53,831 nt of DNA from Candidatus Kaiserbacteria bacterium (GTDB lineage Bacteria > Patescibacteriota > Minisyncoccia > Phycocordibacterales > JABAAK01): NCBI GenBank assembly GCA_026713605.1, contig JAPOOC010000004.1:1-53831 (forward strand), read 5' to 3'. The notes beneath the pieces were generated by a model that was not told where the DNA came from, did no database searches, and was given only the letters and a program-made list of their open reading frames with translations. The position numbers were made by a program, and so were the translations under genes. Numbering within the stretch: the first letter of the stretch is position 1; each line of letters starts with the position of its first letter. Positions 40,645-50,747 of the stretch are shown here, one piece after another.

Positions 40645-43600
40645 ATGAAAAAAACAATACGACAATCAAACAGGTTCAATGCGTTGAGCATAGGTCTCGC
40701 CTCTCCAGAGGAGGTGTTGTCATGGTCATTTGGTGAGGTGGCAAAACCGGAAACAATCAACTATCGCACACAGCGAGCAGAGCGAGATGGGTTGTTTTGC
40801 GAAAAAATATTTGGACCGGAGAACGATTTTCAATGCAGTTGCGGGAAATATAAGGGGTCGCAGTACCAAGGCATTGAATGTAGCAATTGTGGTGTAGAGA
40901 TAACCCGCTCAACAGTTCGTCGTGAACGCATGGGACATGTTGACCTTGCCGCACCCATCGCGCATTACTGGTATTTGCGCAAAGTGCCGTCTCACATCGC
41001 AACACTCCTCAACCTCTCTGCGCAACAAGTGCAAAATGTGGTGTATTTCTCATCGTACTACATAAAAAGTGTTGATGAAGAAAAGCGAAAAGAGCTGAAG
41101 AAAGAAATAAAACGGGAGTTTGATGAAAAAATACAAAAAGCAACACAGGAAGAAACACACCACATGCTGCAAGATCAGTATAAAAGTCGGGTAGCGGATA
41201 TTGAATCTATCCAAGAGCACAGCATTGTTGATGAGGCGCGACACGATCGCCTCAGTCGTCAATTTTCAGGGCTATTTGAAGCAGAAAAAGGTGGTGAAGT
41301 TATCTATGATCTCCTGAAAGAAATTGATTTAAAACAAAAAGAGAAAGATATTGTAGAGCAGTTAGATGGGGTGAACAAAAGCCAGAAAGAGAAGATGCAG
41401 CGACAGCTGTTAGTCGTGCGGTCACTGCTGCAATCCGGTAATAAACCGGAGTGGATGTTCTTGACCCGCCTCCCGGTGATACCCCCTGGCATTCGCCCAG
41501 TGGTGCCACTTGACGGTGGAAGGTATGCGAGTTCAGACCTGAACGACCTATACCGCCATGTGATTGTTCGGAATAACCGGCTGAAAGAGTTTATTGAGTC
41601 AAAAGCGCCAAAAATTTTTATCAACACACAAAAGCGGCTGCTGCAAGAATCGGTCGATGCCCTCTTTGAAAAAGAGATTGCCAGCAGAGGCAGAAGCTCA
41701 TCTCAGCGCGGTAAAAATCGACAGTTGAAAGCGATATCAGAATATCTCAGCGGTAAAACCGGAAGTTTCCGATTAAACTTGCTGGGTAAGCGAGTTGACT
41801 TTACCGGACGATCAGTTATCGTGGTTGGATCACACTTAAAAATTGATGAGTTCGGACTACCAAAGAAGATGGCACTGGAGATATTCCGTCCATTTGTGAT
41901 AGGAGAGGTGCTAAAGCGTGAGCTGGCGTACAATGTACGCGGCGCGCAACGACTATTAGATACAGAAGCACCAGTTGTGTGGGAGATTTTAGAAAAAGTA
42001 ATCCAGGGTAAGTATATGTTGCTGAACCGCGCACCAACACTGCACCGTCAAAGTATACAAGCGTTCAAACCCATACTGATAGAAGGACTTTCTATCGAGC
42101 TACACCCGCTTGTCTGTAAAGCGTATAACGCTGACTTTGACGGCGACGCAATGGTGATTCATCTGCCGCTGTCCAAAGAAGCGCAGGCAGAGGCGAAAAA
42201 TATACTAGTATCCACAAACAACATTATCAACCCTGCATCAGGAGAGATCAACGCGTCTCCTTCAGAGCAAGATATGGTATTAGGGTGTTACTGGGCAACC
42301 GTCGCAAAAGAAGGCGTGCAAGGAGAGGGGAGGTACTTCGGTAGCGTGAGTGAGGCAATAACCGCGTATGATTTTGGTATTGTTGATATACGCGCGAAGA
42401 TAAAGGTGCTGGCTTCCCAAAAAGAAAAGTATGGGGAAAACAAAGGAAAAATTTTTGAAACAACTGTTGGACGCCTGCTCTTTAACACAACGCTGCCAAA
42501 AGAATACCCGTTTGTGAATGAAACCATTGATAAGAAAATGATTAAAAAGGTGGTGCGTGGCATTATCAACACATTTGGGAAAGAGGAGTTGGTGAAGCAC
42601 CTTGATCCGATCAAGGACTTCGGCTTCCGATTCGCATCAAGGTCGGGAACCACTTTTTCGTGGAGCGACTTGCGAAGACCAGATGGACGAGAAGAGCGCA
42701 TACAGGAGGGATTGCAAAAGTCAAATGAGATACAGCAACAATACGAGGAAGGTCTGATATCACTGCAAGAGCGGAAACGAAAAAATATAGATCTCTGGCA
42801 GGAAATCAAGGAGGAGTTAGGACAAATCACAAAAGACAGTGTGCCGGAAGAGTCATCTATCGGTGATATGATTCGCTCTGGCGCGCGTGGATCATTCAAC
42901 GACCTCGGAGACATGACTGCGATGTTCGGTGTCGTTGACTCATCATCAGGAGAGCCGATAGAGCAGCCGGTGCTATCATCGCTAAAAGACGGTATTTCCT
43001 CGGTTGAATACTTCAATGCGTCATTCGGTGCGCGGAAAGGTGTGGCGGACACAGCACTAAAGACAGCGGACGCAGGATTCTTGTCACGAAAACTGTTTAG
43101 TGTTGCTCAAGAGGTGAAAATTGAAGACCTTGATTGTAAAACAAGCACCGGATTTACTCTGTACCGGCAGACCGCATCAGGCGCTGGCGACTCATTTGGA
43201 GAGCGAATCCAGGGGCGCTATCTGATTGAAGATGTTGCAAGCGCGGACGGGACAGTAGTAGCGAAAAAGAATGAACTGATAGGAGTAACGCTGGCAGAAA
43301 AAATAGACGCTGATGAGCAGGTGGAGAAAATACGGGTTCGTTCACCGATTACTTGTCGCCACGCACGGGGGATTTGTGCGAAGTGTTACGGTGTGGACAG
43401 AACAACAAATGAAATTGTTGATATTGGTGAGCCAGTCGGCACGATAGCGGCGCAATCGGTTGGTGAGCCGGGAACACAGCTAACTATGCGTACTTTTCAT
43501 GCAGGTGGTGTCGCAACGGCAGGCGGAGACATCACCGCTGGGCTACCACGAGTAACTGAAGTGTTTGAGCGGCGTACGCCAAAATCTCCGGCAGCTATCG

Positions 43601-44319
43601 CGCGTATTGACGGTGTCGTTGAGAAAATTGAGCAGCACAAAGACGGTGGACACACCATCCGCCTGAATGTGGGCGGCAAAAAAGCATCAACGGCTGAAAA
43701 GAATTACTCGGTATCACCGCTACGAGTGGTTAAAGTAGAAGTTGGCGATAAAATTACCAAAGGTCAATTTCTAACAGACGGGACGGCAGACCTGGAAGAG
43801 ATGTTAAAACAATGCAGCAAGGAGGCAACACAAGAGTATATTTTCAGTGAAATCGGAAAAGTGTATGAGCTGCAAGGGGTAAGCATTGCTCCAGTGCATT
43901 TTGAAATTATCATCCGTCAAATGTTTAGCAAGATGCTCATCACCGATCCGGGAGATGCTGCGTACATACCGGGAGAGGTCATTGACCTAAGCGAGTTAGT
44001 TGATCTAAATGAATGCCTTGAATCGGAAGGGCTAAAACCTGCAAAAGCAGAGAACATTGTAACCGGTATTACAAATGTGTCGGTGTCACGCAGCAACTTT
44101 CTTTCCGCGGCATCATTTCAAAACACCACAAGTGTACTCATTCGGGCGGCGGTGAGTGGTGCAATGGACACCTTGGACGGGGTGAAAGAAAATGTGATTA
44201 TCGGGCGATTAGTGCCAATTGGTAGCGGACATGAGGGCAGTGCAAAGCAGGTTATGGTGAAAGAGGTGCAGGATCAAGTCGCAAAGGAACTTGCAGAAAA
44301 AGAAGAAATGACCTCATAA
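40645..44319 (+). CDS. rpoC: RNA polymerase beta' subunit
   Basis: The 1224-aa beta' subunit. The first zinc site is CSCGKYKGSQYQGIECSNCG, and the lid/rudder region includes LLNLSAQQVQNVVYF. The catalytic motif is NADFDGDAM. The second zinc site combines DLDCKTS with CRHARGICAKC. The trigger loop region reads QSVGEPGTQLTMRTFHAGG. The coiled-coil part (about 130-250) is rich in Lys/Glu. The last bases of its stop overlap the dnaG ATG (TAATG), implying coupling. Confidence 0.98.
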   Translation: MKKTIRQSNRFNALSIGLASPEEVLSWSFGEVAKPETINYRTQRAERDGLFCEKIFGPENDFQCSCGKYKGSQYQGIECSNCGVEITRSTVRRERMGHVDLAAPIAHYWYLRKVPSHIATLLNLSAQQVQNVVYFSSYYIKSVDEEKRKELKKEIKREFDEKIQKATQEETHHMLQDQYKSRVADIESIQEHSIVDEARHDRLSRQFSGLFEAEKGGEVIYDLLKEIDLKQKEKDIVEQLDGVNKSQKEKMQRQLLVVRSLLQSGNKPEWMFLTRLPVIPPGIRPVVPLDGGRYASSDLNDLYRHVIVRNNRLKEFIESKAPKIFINTQKRLLQESVDALFEKEIASRGRSSSQRGKNRQLKAISEYLSGKTGSFRLNLLGKRVDFTGRSVIVVGSHLKIDEFGLPKKMALEIFRPFVIGEVLKRELAYNVRGAQRLLDTEAPVVWEILEKVIQGKYMLLNRAPTLHRQSIQAFKPILIEGLSIELHPLVCKAYNADFDGDAMVIHLPLSKEAQAEAKNILVSTNNIINPASGEINASPSEQDMVLGCYWATVAKEGVQGEGRYFGSVSEAITAYDFGIVDIRAKIKVLASQKEKYGENKGKIFETTVGRLLFNTTLPKEYPFVNETIDKKMIKKVVRGIINTFGKEELVKHLDPIKDFGFRFASRSGTTFSWSDLRRPDGREERIQEGLQKSNEIQQQYEEGLISLQERKRKNIDLWQEIKEELGQITKDSVPEESSIGDMIRSGARGSFNDLGDMTAMFGVVDSSSGEPIEQPVLSSLKDGISSVEYFNASFGARKGVADTALKTADAGFLSRKLFSVAQEVKIEDLDCKTSTGFTLYRQTASGAGDSFGERIQGRYLIEDVASADGTVVAKKNELIGVTLAEKIDADEQVEKIRVRSPITCRHARGICAKCYGVDRTTNEIVDIGEPVGTIAAQSVGEPGTQLTMRTFHAGGVATAGGDITAGLPRVTEVFERRTPKSPAAIARIDGVVEKIEQHKDGGHTIRLNVGGKKASTAEKNYSVSPLRVVKVEVGDKITKGQFLTDGTADLEEMLKQCSKEATQEYIFSEIGKVYELQGVSIAPVHFEIIIRQMFSKMLITDPGDAAYIPGEVIDLSELVDLNECLESEGLKPAKAENIVTGITNVSVSRSNFLSAASFQNTTSVLIRAAVSGAMDTLDGVKENVIIGRLVPIGSGHEGSAKQVMVKEVQDQVAKELAEKEEMTS

Positions 44320-45977
44320 TGTCAGTAATGGTAGAGCGAGCCAACCAAGTACAGGCGGTGAAGGATGCAATTGATATTGTTGATGTGGTGGGGCAGTACA
44401 CCACATTGACCCCGGCGGGGAAACGAATGAAAGGGTTGTCACCATTCACCAGCGAGAAAACACCATCGTTTTTTGTGGACCCTGAAGAGGGGGTGTATTA
44501 CTGTTTTTCCTCCCAAAAAGGTGGCGATATATTTTCGTTCGTGCAGGACACGGAAGGTGTAGATTTCAAAGAAGCACTACGGATACTTGCGGATCGGGCA
44601 GGCATAGCATTGACAGCCACCCCCACCAGCAACAAACAAAACAATGCACCACTATATCACACGCTGGAATCAGCAGCAACACTATACCAGCAAAAGTTAA
44701 CTGATGAGGTGAGGCAGTACCTTATCGGCAGAGGTATCAGCGAGCAGTCAATACAGGAGTGGGGCATTGGGTATGCGCCGGATGCCTGGAACACAATCTG
44801 CTCAAAGCAGTCGCCAAACCGCGCCGAGCAAGTAACAGCAGGCATGTGCGTAGAAAACAAGGAGAAGCAGTCCGTCTATGACAGATTTCGGAACCGAGTG
44901 CAGTTTCCATTTTATGATGAGCAGGGGCGGGTGATTGGTTTTTCCGGAAGGATATATGGAGAGAGCGAGGGTGCAAAGTACATCAACTCCCCAGAATCAC
45001 CATTGTTTGACAAATCATCCTTCCTATACGGGCTACACAGAGCAAAGCCACACATCCGGAAACACAATGTTGCGATACTGACTGAGGGTCCAATCGATGC
45101 GATTATGGTACACCAAGCCGGGTATCCGATGGCTGTTGCAACCTCGGGGACAGCAATAACAGAGAGGCACCTACAGAAACTGCAGCGACTATCCAACCGA
45201 TTACTACTCATACTGGATGGTGACGCGGCGGGACACCGCGCGGCATTACGGGTGATTGAAATGACCTTTACGCTCGGCATAGACAGCAAGGTGGTTGTGT
45301 TACCCGACGGGTCTGATCCAGCCGATGTGGTCGCCGAAGATGTTGAGCAATTTAAAAAAGCAGTGAAAGAGGCAGTAACAGCAGTTTCATTCCTCACAAG
45401 GTATGTCGCTGAACAGTATGGCGAGAACAGTGAAGACCGTATCAGGGGAGTACGAGAGGAGGTACTACCGATTATTGCGATGAACAGAGATCCAATGATG
45501 CGGGAACACGCCATCAAAGAGGTCGCCAATTTCTGCGGGTTAGATGTCAAGACAATCCAAGAGAGTATGCGACAGCGTACCGATACCACCCCCGCGCAAA
45601 ACACCGAACCCACACTCCGCCGCAAAAAGCCAATCATCACCGCGGCAGACCGCACCAAGACACAGGAGAGAAAAATTAACGAGTTGGGAAAGTCCATCGC
45701 TATGGCATTGCGTTTCCTCAAAATGAAAGGGGTGCCAATACCGAAACTAATCGAGGAGATGGTAAAAACAGTGCAAAAGAGCATAACACTCCCAGAAGTG
45801 GATGAAGAAGTCGTCCGTATATGGTACGAAGAAAATGTAACAACCGCAGACGCACCGGAGGTAACAATAGAGGGTGTCTTGTATAAGTTGGGGGTGGACT
45901 CGAAGAACCTCATTGCTGAACTAAAGAAGAAAGAGGAACTGGAAAAAGTGTACCCACCAACAGAGCCGACCACTTGA
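44319..45977 (+). CDS. dnaG: DNA primase DnaG with degenerate zinc site
   Basis: Makes RNA primers at the replication fork. The 552-aa protein has the CHC2-like N-terminal domain, the catalytic core and TOPRIM (LTEGPIDAIMVHQAGYP; LLILDGDAAGHRAALR), then a helical C-terminal domain. The canonical Cys-His-Cys-Cys positions read Ser41, Thr44, Cys62 and Ser65 (SPFTSEKTPSFF, YYCFSSQKGGDIFSF) with spacing unchanged, so zinc cannot bind in the usual way. TOPRIM acids remain, so catalysis is likely intact. Overlaps rpoC by one base. Its position after rpoBC, instead of beside rpoD, is unusual. Confidence 0.95.
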   Translation: MSVMVERANQVQAVKDAIDIVDVVGQYTTLTPAGKRMKGLSPFTSEKTPSFFVDPEEGVYYCFSSQKGGDIFSFVQDTEGVDFKEALRILADRAGIALTATPTSNKQNNAPLYHTLESAATLYQQKLTDEVRQYLIGRGISEQSIQEWGIGYAPDAWNTICSKQSPNRAEQVTAGMCVENKEKQSVYDRFRNRVQFPFYDEQGRVIGFSGRIYGESEGAKYINSPESPLFDKSSFLYGLHRAKPHIRKHNVAILTEGPIDAIMVHQAGYPMAVATSGTAITERHLQKLQRLSNRLLLILDGDAAGHRAALRVIEMTFTLGIDSKVVVLPDGSDPADVVAEDVEQFKKAVKEAVTAVSFLTRYVAEQYGENSEDRIRGVREEVLPIIAMNRDPMMREHAIKEVANFCGLDVKTIQESMRQRTDTTPAQNTEPTLRRKKPIITAADRTKTQERKINELGKSIAMALRFLKMKGVPIPKLIEEMVKTVQKSITLPEVDEEVVRIWYEENVTTADAPEVTIEGVLYKLGVDSKNLIAELKKKEELEKVYPPTEPTT

Positions 45978-46007
45978 CAGCTGGTTATCGTGATATAGTA
46001 AAAGTGT

Positions 46008-48560
46008 ATGCGATATATTCGGTATTCATTGGTATTGTCTGCACTGATCGGCGGATTATTAGCGATAGGTATCCTATCGGTTTCTTTTGCACAGCAAGGT
46101 GAGGGTGATTTTCGAATAGTGCAGATGCTGCGAAACAATATAAATCCGTCAGTCGTGGCGTTTCAGGTATACGGAACTTTTGAAAGTGAAGATGTGGTAA
46201 ATATGTACAGCAACGATGTATTTATTAAGGCAAAAGCAATCAACACACCAGACGCAATCGGAACAAAAGAGATCACCATTGAAAACATTTCAATTGATGT
46301 GTTTCAAACGGGAGACAACCTCATTGTGGCAAAGATAGAGCGCGCTGGTGCCGTGGTGCAACGGACGCCCGCATTCCGCCTAACCGTGCAAGAGCCACCA
46401 CCGATACCAACCGTCCGCGCGCTGGTCAATCAGGAAGAAGAGCTAATCGGGCTGGATATTACCGCCGCATTCAAAGAGAACGATGTCATACGAGTGTTCC
46501 TAAACGACGCTGAAATTCGGACAAAAACAATCCTCCTTGCTGACATCGGCAAAGAGACCGTGCGAATCGCCGGCATACCAATAGAGACATTGCGCATCGG
46601 CCAAAACTTTTTCACGGCAAGCGTGAGTCGCGGTGAAGCGGTGAGCGAGCGGAGCGAGCGGTCAGAGCCAATCCTCATAGAAGACCCGACAGAAGAAGAG
46701 GAAAAAGAGGAAGAAGGGGCAGCGCTACTACAGTGTGCGACCTACGGCGAACCACAAAAAATACTTGCCCGAGAAATAGATGCCTACGAGGGCTTTGGTA
46801 ATGATGTAGCAATGCGGGACGGCGTGCTTGCCGTCGGCACCCGAGGTGAAACTTCACACATATACATCAAGGAAAAAGAAGGTGCCGCACTGCGCAGCTC
46901 AGCGATATTGCGTGAACAGCACATTAAAAAGTTGGGATCAACAAGAAAGTCAGTTGCGGTACAGGACAAGATGACCGTGTTGGTCGGTGATCCAGGTTCC
47001 GACCATGTGGCGATGTCTGGAGGTGCAGTACAGGTCTATAAACGAGCGGCTGACCAGTGGACGGTGCGTAGCATAGTGGCCCCAAAAGACCTAAAGCCGT
47101 ATGAGGCATTCGGACGCACCCTTGCGGTAGAAGGGAACATACTTGCCGTCGGCGCCTCCCGCCTAGACAACAGCGGTGCCGTGTACATCTACACCAACAC
47201 GAACGGTGTCTGGGGAAACCCGTTCCGCGTGATACCAGACGACACCGCCCCAGATCAGGAATTCGGACACAGCATCACGGTCAGTAATGGCAGAGTCGCC
47301 GTCGGCGCTCCCGGCGATCGCTTCAGCAGGAGTGGTGCGGTATATGTATACACAAAAACAGGAAACGCATGGTCTGTGGAAAAAATAGTACCACAAAAGC
47401 GACGATTAAACGCCCATTTTGGCAACGAGGTAGTGCTCTATGACGGCGTGCTATTTGTCGGAGCAATGCGAGACGATCAGAGTGGCGACACACTCAACTC
47501 AGGCGCGGTGTATCTCTACATCAAAGAGGGAGGAGCATGGCAGTTAGCACAAAAATTGACACCACAGGCAAATGACACGGGTGCCGAATTCGGCACAGCG
47601 ATCGGGCGTTCAGGAAACATGCTTGCAATCGGCGCCCCCAGGAGCAATTTCGGACGCAAGAAGAGCGGTGCGGTATATCTGTATAAGCAGGCAAGGAAGG
47701 GAGCGCTGTGGTCTTTTGAGAGGGCTATCGCGCCGACCGGGCTGCAGAACGGAGATCGATTCGGCGCATCCATTGCATTTGACGGATTACATATATTTGC
47801 TGGTGCATACGGTGATGACGAACAAGAGAAAAATACCGGTGCGGTATATAGCTACGCCGGAGAAACAGTCGCATGTACTTCCAGTGCGACAGCATCTGCC
47901 ACAGAGGAAGAAGAAAAAATAGTCCCGTTATCACAGGCGGAGAGAGAGGAAAAAGTAACAAGTTTGTTAGACACCCTGAAGAAGCAGAAAGAGGTGCTGA
48001 GTACTTTAGCATCCAGCGCATCATCCATCGCAAGCAGGTTGGGCGAGCAAATTCAAGGGGCGTATGACGAGATAGCAAAAAAGAAGGAGGGCATTGTGAT
48101 CTATGACGAGGATAAGGTGCTCGCAAACGCTCAGCGCCGAGCAGCCGAGCAGCGCGGCATCATCGGGCCAGGGTTGCCAAACGCAGTGGCGGTGCAGCGA
48201 GTTGAATCTACTGATAAGATACCGTCCCCACCAACCGAGGAGACCGTACGAACACGGGATTCGGTAGTGCGAGAGACAGAGCAAAACTTAGGAACCGTAG
48301 TACCAGTTTCTTACAAAGATCTGCGCCTCGGTGATGTGCATGAAGATGTGTATCGTCTGCAAGTATTTCTAAATAGTAACGGATACCGCGTGGCAGAAGA
48401 AGGTGAGGGAAGCCCAGGCAACGAAACGAGCGTTTTTAACGAAGCAACAGATCGGACGCTGCGGTGGTTTCAGTTAGTGGAAGGATTACCAGTTACCGGC
48501 GTGTTAGACAAAGAGACACGAGAAAAGATGTTGGGTCGCATTACCACCTTTAAGCAGTAA
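46008..48560 (+). CDS. secreted FG-GAP beta-propeller protein with peptidoglycan-binding domain
   Basis: An 850-aa exported protein. The signal peptide ends near SVSFAQQ. Residues about 35-230 hold two similar Ig/strand-rich repeats (IGTKEITIENISIDVF and IGKETVRIAGIPIETL), then an acidic linker. Residues 245-620 contain six to seven FG-GAP-like blades (FGNDVAMRDGVLAVGT, FGRTLAVEGNILAVGA, FGHSITVSNGRVAVGA, FGNEVVLYDGVLFVGA, FGTAIGRSGNMLAIGA, FGASIAFDGLHIFAGA), each ending with SGAVYVY-like strands. A coiled coil precedes a C-terminal PG_binding_1 domain (DVHEDVYRLQVFLNSNGYRV, GSPGNETSVFNEATDRTLRWFQ). It should be a wall-bound adhesion or receptor protein. A TATAGT box is close to the ATG. Confidence 0.9.
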   Translation: MRYIRYSLVLSALIGGLLAIGILSVSFAQQGEGDFRIVQMLRNNINPSVVAFQVYGTFESEDVVNMYSNDVFIKAKAINTPDAIGTKEITIENISIDVFQTGDNLIVAKIERAGAVVQRTPAFRLTVQEPPPIPTVRALVNQEEELIGLDITAAFKENDVIRVFLNDAEIRTKTILLADIGKETVRIAGIPIETLRIGQNFFTASVSRGEAVSERSERSEPILIEDPTEEEEKEEEGAALLQCATYGEPQKILAREIDAYEGFGNDVAMRDGVLAVGTRGETSHIYIKEKEGAALRSSAILREQHIKKLGSTRKSVAVQDKMTVLVGDPGSDHVAMSGGAVQVYKRAADQWTVRSIVAPKDLKPYEAFGRTLAVEGNILAVGASRLDNSGAVYIYTNTNGVWGNPFRVIPDDTAPDQEFGHSITVSNGRVAVGAPGDRFSRSGAVYVYTKTGNAWSVEKIVPQKRRLNAHFGNEVVLYDGVLFVGAMRDDQSGDTLNSGAVYLYIKEGGAWQLAQKLTPQANDTGAEFGTAIGRSGNMLAIGAPRSNFGRKKSGAVYLYKQARKGALWSFERAIAPTGLQNGDRFGASIAFDGLHIFAGAYGDDEQEKNTGAVYSYAGETVACTSSATASATEEEEKIVPLSQAEREEKVTSLLDTLKKQKEVLSTLASSASSIASRLGEQIQGAYDEIAKKKEGIVIYDEDKVLANAQRRAAEQRGIIGPGLPNAVAVQRVESTDKIPSPPTEETVRTRDSVVRETEQNLGTVVPVSYKDLRLGDVHEDVYRLQVFLNSNGYRVAEEGEGSPGNETSVFNEATDRTLRWFQLVEGLPVTGVLDKETREKMLGRITTFKQ

Positions 48561-48597
48561 GAAAAGAACTGCATCATAGCGTGCCATACTAAAGACA

Positions 48598-50331
48598 ATG
48601 CCACTTTCTACGAAATACAAGTTAGACAGTCCATATACCGCCTTTTATGTGGTCATAGCGGTCGCGCTCCTCTCCATATTTATCCTCTACGACAACCAAT
48701 TCAACAAAAAGGTAGAGGGAAACACCGGCATATTTCTGCCATTTAGGAGTGTTGGCGACCGAGGGAATATCTACTTCATTGATAAAGAAGATGAAAAGCA
48801 TCTTGCTGCGACAACACACTTCGGGTACAACCTGAACATCTCCCCACTAGAGATTGAGGATGCAGAAGAGGTGTATGAACACCTCAGCGAAGAGATTGAC
48901 ATAGACCGGAAGAGTTTTTTCAAGAGCGCGGAAAAATCAGAAAAGGATGAGTATGAAATTATTGAGCGCGACATACCAGAGTCCATACAGGAAAAAATAC
49001 AAGCACGCATTGATCAGTACGGATTGAAAGGGGTGTGGCTTGAACCCTTCAAAAAACGGGAATATATCAATGGCTCACTCGCAGCACACACACTCGGTTT
49101 TGTGTCAGTTGACGAGGAGCAAGCGACACGAGGGCAGTACGGTGTAGAAAATATCTTTGATGATGTGCTCAGTAGCGCGAACAGGGTGCCAAAAACCGCA
49201 GCAACAACAGTGCTACGACAACTCGGTGAACTACCACCAGAAAATGATCGTCCGTCCGCCGGCAATGTTACCCTAACAATAGATATTAATGTGCAACGAC
49301 AGCTGGAGGAACAGTTGCGGAGAATACAGTACAACTGGGGCGCACAAAAGGTCGGAGGCATTGTGATGGATCCAAATGACGGTGCCATTGTTGCAATAGG
49401 AGCAGTGCCATCGTTCAATCCAAACACCTTCGGGCAGGTAACGGACTACTCAGTGTTTAACAATCCAATTGTTGAGGATGTGTATGAAATGGGGTCAGTG
49501 TTTAAGGCATTGACTGCCGCAATCGGCATTGATTCAGGGCGGGTATCATTGCGTGATTCATATACCGATTACGGGCAGGTAATTGTGGACGGAGAGATAA
49601 TATCAAATTATGACAGCCGCGGTCGGGGACCAAATACCAGTATCCAGACCATCTTGTCGCACTCACTAAACACCGGCGCCGTATTTATGCTACAAAAAAT
49701 TGGTATCGGCACCTACAAGGACTATATTGATGAGTTTCGCTTTGACAGCATCACACAAGTTGACCTACCAAAAGAAATAGCGGGATTAGTAGAAAACCTA
49801 AACAGCAATCGTGAAATAGAATTTGCAACCGCATCATTCGGGCAGGGTATCGCCGTCACACCGATAGCGGCAGCGCGTGCATTTGCCACCCTGGCAAACG
49901 GCGGTTTCCTCGTGCAACCCTATGTAACAAAAGATATTGAACAACCACAGGTCGGCGGGGTTATCTCGGGAAGAAATTTCACGCGAGAACGGAAACGAAT
50001 CTTCAACACTTCAGCAACAGACAAGGTAACAGCCCTACTGACAGGAGTGTATGATCGGGGGATACTTGGCGGATCACTACGGAACACGCAATACAGTATC
50101 GCCGCAAAAACAGGAACCGCACAGCTTGTTGACCCGCAAACCGGTAAGTACGCAGAAAACAAATTTCTCCACTCATTCTTCGGCTACCTTCCCGCATCAA
50201 AGCCAAAACACCTCATATTCCTCTTCGCCGTTGACCCAAAAACAAAATTTGCCTCCACCTCACTCTCCCATCCATTCGCTGCACTAGCAAATTACATCAT
50301 CTCCTACTACGCCATTCCGCCAGATCGCTAA
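48598..50331 (+). CDS. FtsI-like penicillin-binding protein (class B transpeptidase)
   Basis: A 577-aa protein with one N-terminal TM helix (AFYVVIAVALLSIFILY). RGNIYFIDKEDEKHLAATT opens the PBP dimerisation region. The transpeptidase domain has SxxK in YEMGSVFKAL, SLN in LSHSLNTGAVFML, and KTG in AAKTGTAQLVDP. GVENIFDDVLSS matches class B PBPs (GLExxYDxxL). mrdA at 9.2 kb is the elongasome enzyme, so this is more likely the division transpeptidase FtsI, but no divisome gene is adjacent. CATACT lies before the ATG. Confidence 0.88.
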   Translation: MPLSTKYKLDSPYTAFYVVIAVALLSIFILYDNQFNKKVEGNTGIFLPFRSVGDRGNIYFIDKEDEKHLAATTHFGYNLNISPLEIEDAEEVYEHLSEEIDIDRKSFFKSAEKSEKDEYEIIERDIPESIQEKIQARIDQYGLKGVWLEPFKKREYINGSLAAHTLGFVSVDEEQATRGQYGVENIFDDVLSSANRVPKTAATTVLRQLGELPPENDRPSAGNVTLTIDINVQRQLEEQLRRIQYNWGAQKVGGIVMDPNDGAIVAIGAVPSFNPNTFGQVTDYSVFNNPIVEDVYEMGSVFKALTAAIGIDSGRVSLRDSYTDYGQVIVDGEIISNYDSRGRGPNTSIQTILSHSLNTGAVFMLQKIGIGTYKDYIDEFRFDSITQVDLPKEIAGLVENLNSNREIEFATASFGQGIAVTPIAAARAFATLANGGFLVQPYVTKDIEQPQVGGVISGRNFTRERKRIFNTSATDKVTALLTGVYDRGILGGSLRNTQYSIAAKTGTAQLVDPQTGKYAENKFLHSFFGYLPASKPKHLIFLFAVDPKTKFASTSLSHPFAALANYIISYYAIPPDR

Positions 50332-50344
50332 CGGCAAAAACCAA

Positions 50345-50372
50345 AAAACCCCGCTCCGAAGAGTAGGGTTTT
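50345..50372. terminator. terminator after the FtsI-like gene
   Basis: AAAACCC pairs with GGGTTTT, with CTC/GAG inside, 14 bases after the stop. The T run is short. Confidence 0.55.
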
Positions 50373-50375
50373 GGT

Positions 50376-50747
50376 CTGCTCACAAGGGTGTGGCAGCAAG
50401 TATAGTTGATGATCAGCGGAAGAAAAGCAGTACGCATACCACCTTCCTTCCACTGTGAGTCCTTTTACCATAGGGCAATAACACGGCGCTGTACACAGCG
50501 TATTGCCAAAGTACACACCACTACAGACAGTATAGGTATTTTCCAAAACTCCGCAATCTTGACAAAAACCAAATAATCCAAGGGTTTTTTGTCAACCCAA
50601 CAAGAGAAAACCGCATACAGAGCAATAGCAGAGAGGGCAGGGAGCCGGTTAAAAAAACGCAACACAAACACCCGCCACAAAACGGTGACGGGTGTTGCGG
50701 CTGTGCAGGTAGGGCAAGAAAGACACGGACACCGTTCTTACTGGTTA
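50376..50747. other. non-coding interval with three strong hairpins
   Basis: No convincing gene is seen. GGCAATA/TATTGCC enclosing CGCTGT/ACAGCG lies at 50473-50506. TTGACAAAAACC is inverted as GGTTTTTTGTCAA at 50559-50595. The fic terminator lies at 50651-50698. An in-frame minus-strand ORF over 50465-50680 crosses the terminator and is probably chance. A small RNA is possible. Confidence 0.45.
50651..50698 (-). terminator. intrinsic terminator of fic
   Basis: On the minus strand AACACCCGTCAC pairs with GTGGCGGGTGTT (one mismatch), and seven T follow shortly after. Confidence 0.75.

Noticed and set aside
44912-46138. 408-codon minus-strand reading frame over dnaG
   Set aside because: It is antisense to the clear primase gene and has no motif or signal of its own.
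50465-50680. Minus-strand hydrophobic reading frame downstream of fic
   Set aside because: It runs through the fic terminator and the other inverted repeats, and no promoter or Shine-Dalgarno is seen.
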